Source: Rhizophagus clarus (Eukaryota > Glomeromycota > Glomeromycetes > Glomerales > Glomeraceae). From it: DNA of 64,000 bases. The notes beneath the pieces are model-generated. The model was not told the DNA's origin. It saw only the letters and a list, made by a program, of their open reading frames with translations, and searched no databases. The translations under genes and the position numbers were made by a program. Position 1 is the stretch's first letter. Every line of letters starts with the position of its first letter. Of the stretch, positions 45,621 to 56,419 are shown piece by piece. The stretch spans positions 1,116,001 to 1,180,000 of the forward strand of contig BLAL01000169.1 in assembly GCA_015698045.1 (NCBI GenBank), in the 5' to 3' direction.

Positions 45621-46729
45621 GTTCTATTTGGGATTTCTTCTTTGTCTTTATCGTGGTTATCATCGGTATCATAATCGTATATCGGAATATCAACACTTGA
45701 ACGGTTAAACTGTTTGAGCGACTCTTGATTTAAACACCAGTTTGGTGCACCCATAGGTGGTACGCTAGATGCAGATATGTTGTCAGCTTTTTTAGGGTTT
45801 AAAGTTGGTGGTTTTTTCCTTAATAATTTGACCGTCGGATCAATTCGGTCGTGTAATAATCGTAAAAGCTTAAATAAATAAATTACTATTAGTGTTTTTG
45901 ATAAATAAACTAATAAAATAATAAATATACATACTGCAGAAGAACGCCACCATTTATCATAAATGTATACTGATGTTAACTTTTCTTTAACGGCTTCCTC
46001 AATAACTTCACCATCTTCAACTACTGCAGGTCGGATAACAGTCCAATCTTCCTCAGGATCTGTTTCTTCCCACTCTTCCGAGTGGTAACCCGAATCTTTA
46101 AGAATTTTTACAAGGTCTCCTTCTGGATACCTGACAATATACTTATCTTTACCTTCTATCAAATAGTTTGTTGCTTTTGTTCTTCTTTTTTTTTCTAGTA
46201 ATGTAATTGATAGTTAACTACTAACTTTTCATTTCACATTAATTGAATATTTACTTACGTCTTGCATCCTCGAATTCTTTTTTGCCCTTCTCTTATCTTG
46301 TTTTATTCTTTCTTCTCCTTGATTTTTAATGTTATTCACACGATGCCGAGAACGCTATCGTCCGTACAAAATTTTTAGTAACTTGCCGTTTGTAATATTA
46401 TATTTTTTATTCATGAGCTTGTACAAAGGCGGCAATAGTTTTGTTACTATGTTTTCCTTTTGCTCTACCCAAGTCCGTTCTTCGTCTATTTTATAAGTAT
46501 CTCTTAATTCCGAGTCTACCCATATATAGACTTCTTTCTATAGAATAATAGATAAACGTAAATAGAATGAAAAAAAACCATAAATGATAAATAAATAATA
46601 AATAATACTTGCTTTAATCATTTTATACGAAGCAGCTGACGATGATGATGAGGAAGAGGAAGAGGAAGCGGAAGCGGAAGAGGAAGAGGAAGAGCTTACA
46701 GATTCCTGATCACTGTCCCTGTCCATCAT
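45542..46729 (-). pseudogene. Four-exon gene of the CACTA element (Ser-rich head, basic tail), one premature stop
   Basis: Exons 46609-46729, 46259-46537, 45935-46194 and 45542-45868, with GT-AG introns of 71, 64 and 66 nt; the last intron is also open in frame. The N-terminus is MMDRDSDQESVSSSS plus a long Ser/Ala run, followed by EVYIWVDSELRDTYKIDEER, a helical LPPLYKLMNKKYNITNGKLL segment, a KDKYIVRYPEGDLVKIL segment with an acidic EEWEETDPEEDW tract, and a Lys/Arg-rich C-terminus. One TAG in exon 2 (46355-46357), probably from TGG, interrupts it. No known domain; nuclear localisation is likely from the basic tail. It is divergent from the transposase (300 bp apart) and may be the element's second protein, the TnpA role in plant CACTA elements, by position only. 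Confidence 0.5.
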
Positions 46730-47047
46730 TACTTATATTTCAGTTGAGTGCAAAACTTTGAATGAGAAGAAGAGTTTTCAGAACGCGAAAAGGTTGCATA
46801 TTTATATAGATTTCAGGTGCAACTACGCGAACCTGATCCTGGAAAATTCCGAGGATTCCCTTACGCGAATCTGATTCCGAAGGTTTCCTCACGCGAATCT
46901 GATCAAACGCGAACCTGATCCTGATTACGCAATCCGATTTAAAAGAATTCAACGCGAATCTGATCCTGAAAGAATTATACTTCATTTGAATAGCTGTCTA
47001 AATATTCTAAACTTTTTCATATATTTTAGTAAATATATTTTAGCAAA

Positions 47048-50000
47048 ATGAGTAATAAAACTTCAGTAGCCGATTTAATAAAACATAATAAAAATTGTAA
47101 AAATGAAACCTCTGTTGCTGATTTATTAAAGCCCAAAAAGAAGTATTTGTATGCATGTAATTGTATTCTTTGTAATGGTGAAGAAGTTGACCCTCGTACT
47201 CTAAAGAAACATGCAAAAGACAAACGCCTATGGAAGTTAAACCATAATAGAAAAGATCAAGAAAATGCCATTATGACAAGTGAACAAAATCTCACCAGAA
47301 CAAATTCAAAAAAGCGGAAAATAGATGACCCTGATTCTTTCCAATTAAATAATTCAGATAATGAAGAAGGTATACCGCCTGATTCTTTTCCTGATTCATT
47401 CCCTGATTCTTTTCAATTAAATGAAGAAGAAAATATAAACACATTTTCATCAAACTTTCGTGTTCCTGCATCTAAACTTGATAAAAATGATGATGATAAT
47501 TATGAAAATGAAGAAGAGACGGATGATAATACAGATCAGGAAGAAGAAAATGAAGGTGAAAATATTTTCACATCTCCCAAATTTGATAGCGATGAAGTGT
47601 TTGTGATGGAAAACTTAAATGATTCGTTGGAAACTGAAATAATTCTATGGCTATTTAAATTCCAACAAAGATTTCGCCTTACTGACACGGCAATTGAAGC
47701 GTTAATAAAATTCTTACATATTGTACTTACTCGTTTAAATAATTCACAATTCAAAAAATTTCCTAACTCCTTATTTAAGGCAAAAGGATATTTGAATATT
47801 TTGCAACCAAAAATGCAGTTAGCTGTATGCAATAATTGTCATAAAATGCATAATGTTGAAGATATTGTCACATATAAGAAAGAAGGAAAAGTCACCATTA
47901 AGAATTGCCTACATGAAGAATTTCCAGATAATCCAACACCAAGTCGTCGTAACCAATGCAACAATCCGCTTACTGTTCTTAAAAAACGTAAAGGAGAAAC
48001 AATTGCTGTGCCACGTAGTCTTTATCCTAAACCAAGCATTTGTCAGCAATTGAGTATGTTATATCAACGACCTGGTTTTGAAAATATGTTGAAACCATCA
48101 GGATTTCAAAGAAAAGGAGATATCTATTCAGATATTTATGATGGAAAAGTATGGAAAACATTTCCATTTGATGGCAGTACCTTTTTTACGCCAGAAACTG
48201 CCACAAGCCATCTAGGTCTTCACTTTAATCTTGACTGGTTCCAGCCATTTACCTACACACAACACAGTACTGGTGCAATATATGCATCTATATGCAACCT
48301 TCCAAGATCGGAAAGAAATAAGCCTGAAAACATTATATATTTGGGTTTTTTACCAGGACCAAAAGAGGTAGGATTAGAACGTATCAATCATTATTTGGCC
48401 CCTATTGTAGACGAATTTTTAAAACTTTGGAAGGGTTGGAAAGTACCAAAGACATACCAGTGTCCTGGTGGTTTAAATATAAAGGTTGCATTGATTGTTG
48501 GATTATCTGATATACCAGCTACACGAAAGTTGTTTGGTCATGGATCTGCAGTAATGAAATGCCATAGATGTGAGAAACGTAGTATTTATAGTGGAGAATA
48601 TAATAAAACTCACTATGGAGGGGATCACAACTATGAGATAAGTACCGCAGAATCACATAAGAAATATGCTCATGAATGGTTGCAATGTAATTCGAAGAAT
48701 TCTAGAGATAATTATTTCAAAAAGCATGGTGTGCGCTGGTCTGAATTGCTTCGTCTTCCGTATATGGATCCTATACGTTTTGCTGCAGTGGATCCAATGC
48801 ATTGCCTTTTCCTTGGTGTAGCAAAATGGATAATCAAATCAATTTTTGTGAATCAGGGAAAATTAAGTATGGAACAACTTCGGGTAGCACAACAAAGAAT
48901 GGATCACGTTGAATTACCTTTTGACATCGGTCGCATTCCTCCAAAAATTGCTATTGGAAACGATGGCTTTTCTAATTTGACTGCTGATCAATGGAAAACT
49001 TTCATCATGATCTATTCGACTAATATTCTATGGGATATGCTAGACAATAGCGATAGAAAGATTTTAGGCCATTTTGTTCGGGCATGTAATCTTTTGGCAG
49101 CAAGATTCATTACCGAAGATGATTTAAAAGAAGCACAAGAAAGGTTAAAAGACATGGCTCACCTCATAGAAAACACATATGGGCCAGAATTCATAACAAG
49201 TAACATACATTTGGCGCTTCACATTCCTGATTATTGTCGTGATTATGGTCCTATATATAGTTATTGGCTTTTTCCATTTGAGAGACTTAATGGATATATA
49301 GGTAAAGTCCTGACTTTACATCGATATCTCTTAAATTTTTTAATAAATGTATATTTCTTATTATTTAGGATCGTATCCTAACAGTAATCGACAAATAGAG
49401 CCTGAACTTATGAAAATCGTCCTCAAGAATACTCTTGTAGATTATCACTTAACGTGCAAATGGACATCTGGTCTTCTTGATAAATCTCTTTGCCTTCTTA
49501 TGGCAAGAAAGACTGTAGGTAGTTTGGCCCTCACAGAAGAAAGGGAAGAATTGCAGCATTTTCTATCTATGAGACACAATATATCTACGTTTTCCAAAAT
49601 ATATGGTACTGAGACATTACCAGGTCAAATGCTTAAGCCTTCATATTTCAAAGTTATTATGCCTTTAGAATTGCGCAATTTTCTATGTGAATGGTATTCT
49701 ATATTATATGAAAAAGAACAAGGAGAAATATTAGGATTTATGGACCTGGTAGTTAATCAGCACGCAAGATTGCAAATTGGCGCTGAAATATTTAGGTCTA
49801 TGATATCAAGTCTACAAGAAAGAAATGCGACCATATTTGCAAAATGGAAAGCAGCTAATGATGAATCAATTGATGCATACCCGGGTGAAGTACAATATTA
49901 CTTTGAGCATACGCTTAGATTTCCTGAAGGACCCAAAACACATCTTCTAGCATACGTGAAATGGTATAAATGTGCACCTTCCTCTGATATTCAATTTAAA

Positions 50001-50186
50001 CATAACTTTATGAGACCAGACATATCAAATACGGAATTGTGGAGAACTGAATACTATGAGGAAGGCTGTGATTCATTGCTACCGGTTCATAGAATATTAT
50101 GTAGAGCTACAAAATTTAAATATGTTACAATTGGAAAACAAAATTACCTATCAATAATACCTTTAAATAGAAAATTTAATTTATAA
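47048..50186 (+). CDS. Tnp2/CACTA-type transposase, two exons, intact
   Basis: Exons 47048-49301 and 49369-50186 (67-nt GT-AG intron, phase 1) give about 1023 aa with no stops. Cys/His motifs near the N-terminus (CNCILCNGEEVD ... KKHAKDK), an acidic linker, a second Cys motif (VCNNCHKMHN), then the Tnp2-type core: SDIPATRKLFGHGSAVMKCHRC with D488, AAVDPMHCLFLGVAKW with D582 (the D-x-M-H-x3-L-G motif) and FPFERLNGYIGSYPNSN spanning the intron, with E745. These are the D, D and E expected for a DDE transposase acting on the CACTG termini at 44904 and 56419. The start is the first ATG of the frame. Intactness suggests recent activity. Confidence 0.85.
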
Positions 50187-50740
50187 ATAAAATACAGCCA
50201 TGCAAATTACGTAACGGTGTAAAAAATTTCAAACTTGTTTTTAATAAAATGTGATTAGAACGATAAAATGTGGTGAAACATAGTACAATTTGATCATTTG
50301 ATAGGAAAATTGTGACGAAATCTAATGGCGAAAACCGAAACCTTTTTATATAATGGATGACGATTCTGAAAATGACGATTACGAAAAATAATATTAATAA
50401 TGATGAAAGTGAGGAAGAGAGAGGAAATTTCGACTAAGATGTAGAGGACTTGTTGAACGAATTCATCAATGTATATAAAAACGAATAAATTTTATTTATT
50501 TAAAGTTGTCGTAACTCAGAATAATTGATATTGTAATATTGTATTATTTGTAATAAGTTTTCACATTAAAATCTTCGAATATAAGCCTTCAACTGACCCA
50601 CCCGCGACACACCCACGATATAACTCATTTTTTTATTAATAGTTTACCACGATATAACCGCGACAAGCCCGCGACATGTCTAGTTATTTCATTATATTAA
50701 ATTGTGTTACAATTAATAGGGAATTTTTGATGTAACATTG

Positions 50741-50972
50741 TCTCCAAAGTATTATGTCATTCCATCCTTTTGTTTATTATAACGAATAAAGTAAGGTTGT
50801 AGGCGTAGTAATTTATTTTAAGACTAATGATTCATATGATTAAATCGCAAAACGAATAATGTCTCCAAAGTATTATGTCATTCCATCCTTTTGTTTATTA
50901 TAACGAATATAGTAAGGTTGTAGGCGTAGTAATTTATTAGACTTTAATGATTCATATGATTAAATCGCAAAA
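50741..50972 (+). repeat. 121-bp tandem duplication
   Basis: tctccaaagtattatgtcat...taaatcgcaaaa occurs at 50741 and again at 50862, nearly identical. Confidence 0.9.
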
Positions 50973-51046
50973 GAATAGGACAAATTAATGAATACAACGA
51001 AGAAATGATATAGACCAGTAATAAATTCGATCAAATTCTTATAAAA

Positions 51047-51171
51047 GGATAACAAATTTTATCAACCTAACAATTGTTTTTTACGAGATTTTTTATCTTT
51101 TCTATTCTAAAAGGATAACAAATTTTATCAACCTAACAATTGTTTTTTTACGAGTTTTTTATCTTTTCTAC
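51047..51171 (+). repeat. 66-bp tandem duplication
   Basis: ggataacaaattttatcaac...atcttttcta occurs at 51047 and 51113. The second copy abuts the start of the Myb/SANT gene, so part of its promoter is duplicated. Confidence 0.9.
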
Positions 51172-51172
51172 A

Positions 51173-51892
51173 ATGTGGTCCAAAGATCAGTTAAATTACT
51201 TAATTGAAAAAAGAAAAAGTGAAAATGAAAATTATCATCAATTAAATAATAACATGAGATACAATTACTGGAAAACTCTTGCGAGCGAAATAAATATTAA
51301 ATTTGGAACAGATTATTCAGGAAAAAAGTGTAAAGAAAAATTCTACGGATTAGTGCGTGCTTATAAGGTATATAAATAAAATATTTCGTATCACTAATAT
51401 AAATACTAAACATGACATGATTTTATCAGAAAATGAAAAAATATGTAGATGGCGATCCCAAGGGTAAGAAAACGATGTTAGGAGAAATGTTTTTCGAAGA
51501 ACTTAAAGAACATTTCTGGGAAAAACCAAGTAAATATCACAAATATAAATATTAAATATTTTTATATTTAAATTTTATTAATTAATTGTTCTTTATTATT
51601 AGGAACGAATTATGATATAATTCACGATATTAACGAAAGGTCGAGAGCGACGTCCCAGGCGACAACTCCCTTAAATTATTCTCCTCCCTCATCGCCGCCA
51701 CCACCACCTCCTCCTTATTCACCACCTAATATTATCAATCTAACTTTGCCACCACCACCACCACCTCCTTCTTCACCACCACCTCCTTCTTCACCACCAC
51801 CTCCTTCTTCACCACCACCTCCTTCTTCACTACCACCTCCTTCTTCACTACCACCTCCTTCTTCACCACCCAACATTATCAACATAGATTGA
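51173..51892 (+). CDS. Myb/SANT-like DNA-binding protein with polyproline tail, three exons
   Basis: Exons 51173-51367, 51430-51529 and 51603-51892 (introns of 62 and 73 nt, GT-AG) give about 194 aa. Residues 1-65 form a Myb/SANT- or MADF-like three-helix domain: MWSKDQLNYLIEKRK, RYNYWKTLASEINI and CKEKFYGLVRAYK, with Trp residues at the usual helix positions. Exon 2 extends it (VDGDPKGKKTMLGEMFFEEL). Exon 3 is a Ser/Thr linker and a PPPPSSP-type repeat of about 18 bp. A start at Met12 of a longer frame (51140) was chosen because the upstream residues are hydrophobic and unlike the family. Probably nuclear; possibly captured cargo or an element DNA-binding partner. Confidence 0.65.
51668..51872 (+). 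repeat. 18-bp minisatellite encoding PPPPSS[PL]
   Basis: Seven or so units of tcaccaccacctccttct within exon 3, two of them with cta (Leu) instead of cca. The two NII(I/N) blocks (about 51730 and 51873) flank it. Confidence 0.8.
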
Positions 51893-51984
51893 TAACAACA
51901 ATGTGTGTATATAAATTCAATTATTCAAAATTTTAATTGATAACAACAATGTGTGTATATAAATTCAATTATTCAAAATTTTAT
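51889..51984 (+). repeat. 48-bp tandem duplication
   Basis: ttgataacaacaatgtgtgt...ttcaaaatttt occurs at 51889 and 51937. The first copy supplies the stop codon of the Myb/SANT gene. Confidence 0.9.
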
Positions 51985-52006
51985 TACAAATTTTTTTTTT
52001 TCAAAT

Positions 52007-52150
52007 GTAGATGAATTTCCTCTTTGTATCCATTTGCTTTCTGATGAACATCAACAGCTTTCTAGCGAGGCATTAGAAGCTGGACGTATTTGTGCTAACA
52101 AATATATTTTAAAATTGGCCAGGGCAAATATTTTTGAGCTAGTATTATAA
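52007..52150 (+). pseudogene. RPL10 (fragment): Captured fragment of ribosomal protein uL16 (RPL10)
   Basis: The frame reads [20 protein letters not shown] then [16 protein letters not shown], an almost perfect match to the highly conserved uL16 segment VDEFPLC-x-H-x-x-SDE...[16 protein letters not shown]. Similarity stops abruptly after about 36 residues, where uL16 continues with its GKD-x-FH-x-RVR block, and a TAA follows. Just upstream a T11 tract, caaatgtag and then ATGAATTT look like a genuine 3' splice site, with codon phase as expected if Asp is split by an intron. So it is a genomic (not cDNA) capture of one exon with its intron acceptor. It cannot make a working ribosomal protein. 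Confidence 0.8.
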
Positions 52151-52639
52151 TTAATCAATTATAAAAAAATATATATATAATATGAATATAAATAAACTAT
52201 TTATTGCTTTATTATATAAGTAAGTTTTTAAATGGTTTGATATTTTCATTTGATATGATATTTTATAATTCATATAAATAAACTTTTCGATGGCTTTTTG
52301 AATGGAAAAAGAAATTTACAGAAATCGATAATGTTCTTCAAAAGAAATTTTTTATAAATCATTTAAATTACAGTTTGAAATTCAACATTACAGTCAACTT
52401 GATATATTTATTCCAGTTTGGAACCGTCATGTACTGTACTAGTCATATTATACTAATATCAATTTAGTTTTCAAACACATTGTTGATCACCAATTAAGTT
52501 ATTTTCCTTAAGATTATCATGAAATATCCCAAATTTTTGTCGCGTTTTATCTTAAAAATATAAAATAACTTCTTTTCTCTCTTTTAACAAATATTTTTCT
52601 TCAAATATTATTTCTATTTTTTCCATAACTCTCTTACTC
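52151..52639. other. AT-rich spacer
   Basis: No gene seen. Confidence 0.4.
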
Positions 52640-52803
52640 TTTTTCCGCTCTCTATTGCTTTCATATCCTTCTTGTATATCTTTGTTAAAGGTAAGCACGC
52701 GCTCCCTGAGTTTACGCTGGTCACTGCACGTATTATAAAGATTACGGTCTAACTAAAGATAAACTGTCTTAAATATTCCAATAATCTAATATACACGATA
52801 TAC

Positions 52804-52924
52804 CAGTATTGCTTCATGGTTTTAATGATACTGCTTACAAGATAGTTAGGAGTCTGTGGGGTTCAAGGAATAGTTGGCTTGGGGTCACATGGAATGCGAA
52901 CCAAATGTCACCTCCTAACTTTTA
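52804..52924 (+). ncRNA. Intron 1 structured RNA candidate
   Basis: Hairpin CAGTATT ... AATgATACTG (52804-52833), then ACAAGA (fits box H, ANANNA), then a 77-nt hairpin closed by AGTTAGGAG / CTCCTAACT (52844-52852 with 52912-52920, nine perfect pairs) with an inner GGTTC / GAACC helix. A terminal ACA is not perfect (ACG follows). Confidence 0.4.
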
Positions 52925-53074
52925 CGTCCTTTATTTATTTATATATTTTTTACAGACTTCAATAATCATGGCTTGTAGACGTTCCTTTACTTCTCGCCGT
53001 AAATCTACCCTCTGTTTCAGACAAAAGTTAAAGAAGCCAACGTTTATTTGGATATTGCTAAAGGTGAGTGTGGT

Positions 53075-53200
53075 TCATATTTGGTCATAGCTGCTTGAGT
53101 TGATTTCTAAAGGGTGACTGCGGACGCGTTGTAAAGATAAATGTCTTACGCTCAGGATGGTTATTATCATCCAGTCCTGAAAGGATCCTGCGAAACACTT
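53075..53200 (+). ncRNA. Intron 2 H/ACA-like RNA candidate
   Basis: A first stem TGGTCA / TGACTG, box-H-like AGATAA at 53135-53140, a second stem CGC..AGGAT / ATCCT..GCG (53149-53192), then ACA at 53195-53197, three to five nt after the stem. This is hairpin-hinge-hairpin-ACA order. Confidence 0.4.
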
Positions 53201-53584
53201 GTACGCGGTTGTTGAATATTGTGACGTTTATACTTGCTCATCTAGTACTCCTGGATGACTCTTTTATTTTCCTTTCTTTGTTATTATAGGTCGTGTTAAA
53301 CGTATCACTCAACTGTCTTCATCCCAATAAAAGAGAATGTCGTGAACTGGTTAATCTAAAGCGAGCCTTTCTTTCTTTAAAACGTTCCATTTCTTATGAT
53401 CCTCGTCATCAACCTCCGCAAACTTCTTTCAAATTTTGCCAGATTTTATAATTTTAATTTCTTTGTGTTGATATCATTAGGGCTCTATAAGGCAAGTGCG
53501 CTATTCAATGCTTCGCGCTGAATGGTTTTAATGTAAGGGGTAGGCCGTCACACCTCGACAGATTGTAAGCAATATACGTATCAC

Positions 53585-53674
53585 GCGTTAGCAGTCGGGC
53601 GATCCCAGCCGCTTTTATGTTATTTCACTGTTTCATATTTGAAATACTCGGTATTTCCATTCTTCTGCTAACGC
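53585..53674 (+). ncRNA. Intron 3 hairpin
   Basis: GCGTTAGCAG (53585-53594) pairs perfectly with CTGCTAACGC (53665-53674), and inside it GAAATAC / GTATTTC (53641-53657) pairs with a TCG loop. The closing helix matches that of intron 1 except for a G-C to C-G swap. Confidence 0.45.
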
Positions 53675-53849
53675 TTGCCAACCCTATTCTTTCCCTTTCT
53701 TCTTTTTAGGTTTTCTCTACTATCTTCTTCTACTGTCCTTCTACTGTCCTTCTTTTCGTAACGTTTTCATATCTCACGTTGTTTTACTCTAAAATAGGGT
53801 AAGTAATTAATATCATTTATATCTTATTCCCTTCCTTCACCTTTCCTGA

Positions 53850-54003
53850 ACATACGTGCCTTCACTGGCAGGTCCATCTATATACCTTGTGTTATAGGTA
53901 TATGCGCAAATAAAATACATATTCTTCTGTAGTGAGTTATTCACGATAGGCTAGCCTCCTAAGATATGTATGGGACTGAGTATCGTTACTTGTCTATACA
54001 CTA
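53850..54003 (+). ncRNA. Intron 4 H/ACA-like RNA candidate
   Basis: Hairpin ATATACCT / AGGTATAT (53880-53903), hinge AAATAA (53908-53913), second stem ACGATA / TATCGT (53943-53948 with 53981-53986), ACA at 53998-54000. Confidence 0.4.
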
Positions 54004-54314
54004 TCTTATTATTTCATCATCAGTCAATACTTTGTCGCCTTTTATCCTTCGTCAGCAAATTCTTCGTCAGCAAATACTCTATTCGCCAACACTAACTATT
54101 AATTACTTACTTTAGTTATTCCTATAACTAATATATATATATATATACCTCACTTTTAGCACTTTTAGGTTTCCATCGGCATTGTTTTAACTTTCAAAAG
54201 TACCTAATACGGCAAATTTTCAATTTTTTTATTTCACTCGTTTCGCTAATAAATTTTTATCGTATAGTATAAACTGAAAAATTTGAATTTTATTAAAAGA
54301 TATATTTATAATCT

Positions 54315-54940
54315 GTAAAATAAAAAATAGCAATACAAATTGATAAAAATTTTGCATTTTTGCATTTTACATATAATTTTGAAAAAGGTGTATGTACATG
54401 TTATCTGCTTCGCAAAGTCATCTATAAGCTCATTGTCGTTGCCATCATCTCTGTCAGAAAGGATAATGTCGTACTTATAAAAAAAAAATTAAAATAATAA
54501 TATTTTAAGTGATAATTTAAATTTGATTAATAAAATTTTACCCATCGTCGATATCATCATCGCCTTTACGACCATGACCTCCACGACCTCTATGACTACC
54601 ACGACCACTACGATCACCACGATCACTATGACTTGCTGCTAAAAAAAAGATTAGTATTAATATTTTAAGAAATTCATTTTTAAGTCGTACAAGATCAAGA
54701 AAATAAATTTTTGTGCATGATACGGTTACGGACCAGAATAGTTCTGCTTCTTTATTGCAGATTGTACGCTAAAAGGTGAAAGTAAGATTCGTGATATTAA
54801 CGATGATAATATTATCGTAGCAAAAAATGATAAATAAAATATATAGATAACCGGTACACCCTTTTCAGAATTATATGTAAAATGCATAAAATGCAAAATT
54901 TTTATTAATTTTATTGCTATATTTTATATTCTTTCATTCG
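54315..54940. repeat. Inverted repeat pair (arms about 80 bp) around an RG-rich exon-like segment
   Basis: 54315-54398 and the complement of 54857-54940 share AAATAGCAATA, AAAAATTTTGCAT and GCATTTTACATATAATT, ending GGTGTA. They enclose 54545-54640 (minus), which reads as an Arg/Gly/Asp/His-rich repeat (SHRGRGGHGRKGDDDIDD) between plausible splice sites. It may be a small TIR element or a gene fragment within one; no full gene is assembled. Confidence 0.4.
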
Positions 54941-54949
54941 TTATTATAC

Positions 54950-56040
54950 TGTACTATATGATAAAATATATTGTTTAAAATTTGTGTAACTGTTCAAATG
55001 TTGACCAATTATAATCAACTTATTATTTAATGATCACATGATTTAATTATTTGTTTATATTGTCATTTTATTTTTTTTTTCTTTTTTCTCTTTAATTTTT
55101 TCGCTTACTGTAAGTCTGTAACCGCTTTCTTTTTTTTACAATATTATCAAATTAACACGTAAAAACACACAAGGTATATTTTTTTATTAATGTTACACTT
55201 CTCTTTAACGACGTTTTTTTACATTTTTTTCTTTATTATATTCAGGAAAAGAACACATAAGGTATATTTTTTATTAACGCTACACTTCTCTTTTCATATG
55301 ATTATAAATATTTTCTATTAACGTCCTCTTGCTAACGTTTCTTTCTTCCTTTTACTAATACTTCTCTTATTAACATATCTGAATTTTCTATCATTTACTT
55401 TTCTTAAATTTTACTAACGTTTCCACTATCTAATATTTTTCTTCATTGCTATTGTATATATATAGTTATCTTTCATGTTTGCTGTGGTCTGGAACTACCT
55501 GAGATTTTTGACTACCTAGGGATGAAGTTGTAGGGTACTTGTACATTATTTTTCTATTTTCTTTCTTCTACTGTTTCTTTCTTCTATAATTTCTACTAAT
55601 TATTTTCTTCTACTAATTTTTATTTATTTTATTTCTTTCCTACTAACATTTTTTACTACTAACTATTTCTTTTTCTTCTACTAATATTCTTTTTTATTAT
55701 TGTTCCTTTTCTAACAACCTGTTACTAATAATGTTACTTTCGTTTAATGATCAAATTTGAATATAATGAAAATAAGTAAGCGAACAAGTGAAATCTAATT
55801 TCGTTAGTATGCTACTTACAGTATAATTGATTTATATAATATAGATTTATTCGCAATTTATTGAATTTAGATTTGATTTTACATAAATGTAGTATTGATT
55901 TTACATAGATTGTAATTCATATTTTTTGTTTTTAATTAAAAATAAATTTTGAGTTAAAATTATAAATTAATCTGAAAAAATATATATAAATTACAAATTA
56001 TAATATAAATTCTATAATTTTTGCCTGAATTATTAAAAAT
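54950..56040. other. AT-rich, pyrimidine-rich spacer with short duplications
   Basis: No gene. A segment 'cacaaggtatattttttattaa..ctacacttctctt' is repeated at about 55168 and 55257. From 55320 to 55720 it is built of ttctactaa / tttctttcttctac words. Confidence 0.5.
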
Positions 56041-56419
56041 ATTATACTGCCCGGTATATGTACTTGAACTTTATCGTGTTCATATCGGGTACCAAAATAT
56101 GTCCATATCGGACAGCTATAAAATAATTATCGGTGCTATCTGATAAATGTATGATTGGTATACAATATTTATACGATATTTATTACAATATATCGGGTAT
56201 ACAGTAAATAAATGATATGTGCCCGATATTATAACTACCCGATATGTGTGAATACTTGTGCGATAACTGTAATATGTATCACCGAATTTCCGCATAAACA
56301 ATACACATATCAGGTACCCGATATGTGTATTATTATCGAATATCATACACATATCCTACAAATATATTACACATATCAGGTACCCGATATGTATCCGCTA
56401 GCATTGATTTTGACCAGTG

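Larger units (their letters stand above)
50187..51172. other. Spacer with two tandem duplications
   Basis: No gene. Contains a short acidic frame near 50352-50460 that is not conserved-looking, and two direct duplications listed separately. Confidence 0.5.
52640..54060 (+). ncRNA. Candidate multi-intron snoRNA-host-like transcription unit
   Basis: Composition changes sharply to higher GC. Splice-like boundaries delimit short exons: donor AAAG|GTAAGC (52691), acceptor TTTTTTACAG (52955), donor AAAG|GTGAGT (53064), acceptor TTATTATAG (53289), a GC-type donor AAG|GCAAGT (53492), acceptor TTCTTTTTAG (53709), donor GTAAGT (53799) and acceptor CATCATCAG (54023). Introns are 218-265 nt, three times the local norm, and each holds strong hairpins with H/ACA-like boxes, while exons are short and pyrimidine-rich. 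A spliced frame from ATG 52968 to TAA 53451 (85 aa) exists but looks like no known protein. A host gene for intronic structured RNAs is my best reading; no homology evidence is available. Confidence 0.4.
44904..56419. mobile_element. CACTA-like DNA transposon, 11.5 kb
   Basis: The left end starts CACTGGTCAAAATCAAT and the right end is its reverse complement ending at 56419; over about 40 bp only a few positions differ. Both ends carry subterminal repeats of CCCGATATGT / ACATATCGGG (about 44930-45120 and 56045-56400), as in CACTA/EnSpm elements. A Tnp2-like transposase lies within. Flanking triplets (CAA on the left, GAT on the right) do not match, so a 3-bp target duplication is not visible; later rearrangement or a chimera of two copies is possible. 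Cargo includes a uL16 fragment, a Myb/SANT gene and a multi-intron RNA-like unit. Confidence 0.75.

Noticed and set aside
52809-53090. 93-codon ORF as a stand-alone protein
   Set aside because: Its first half lies in intron 1 over the strong hairpin; a splice acceptor precedes the part from 52956, so the frame as given is unlikely to be translated.
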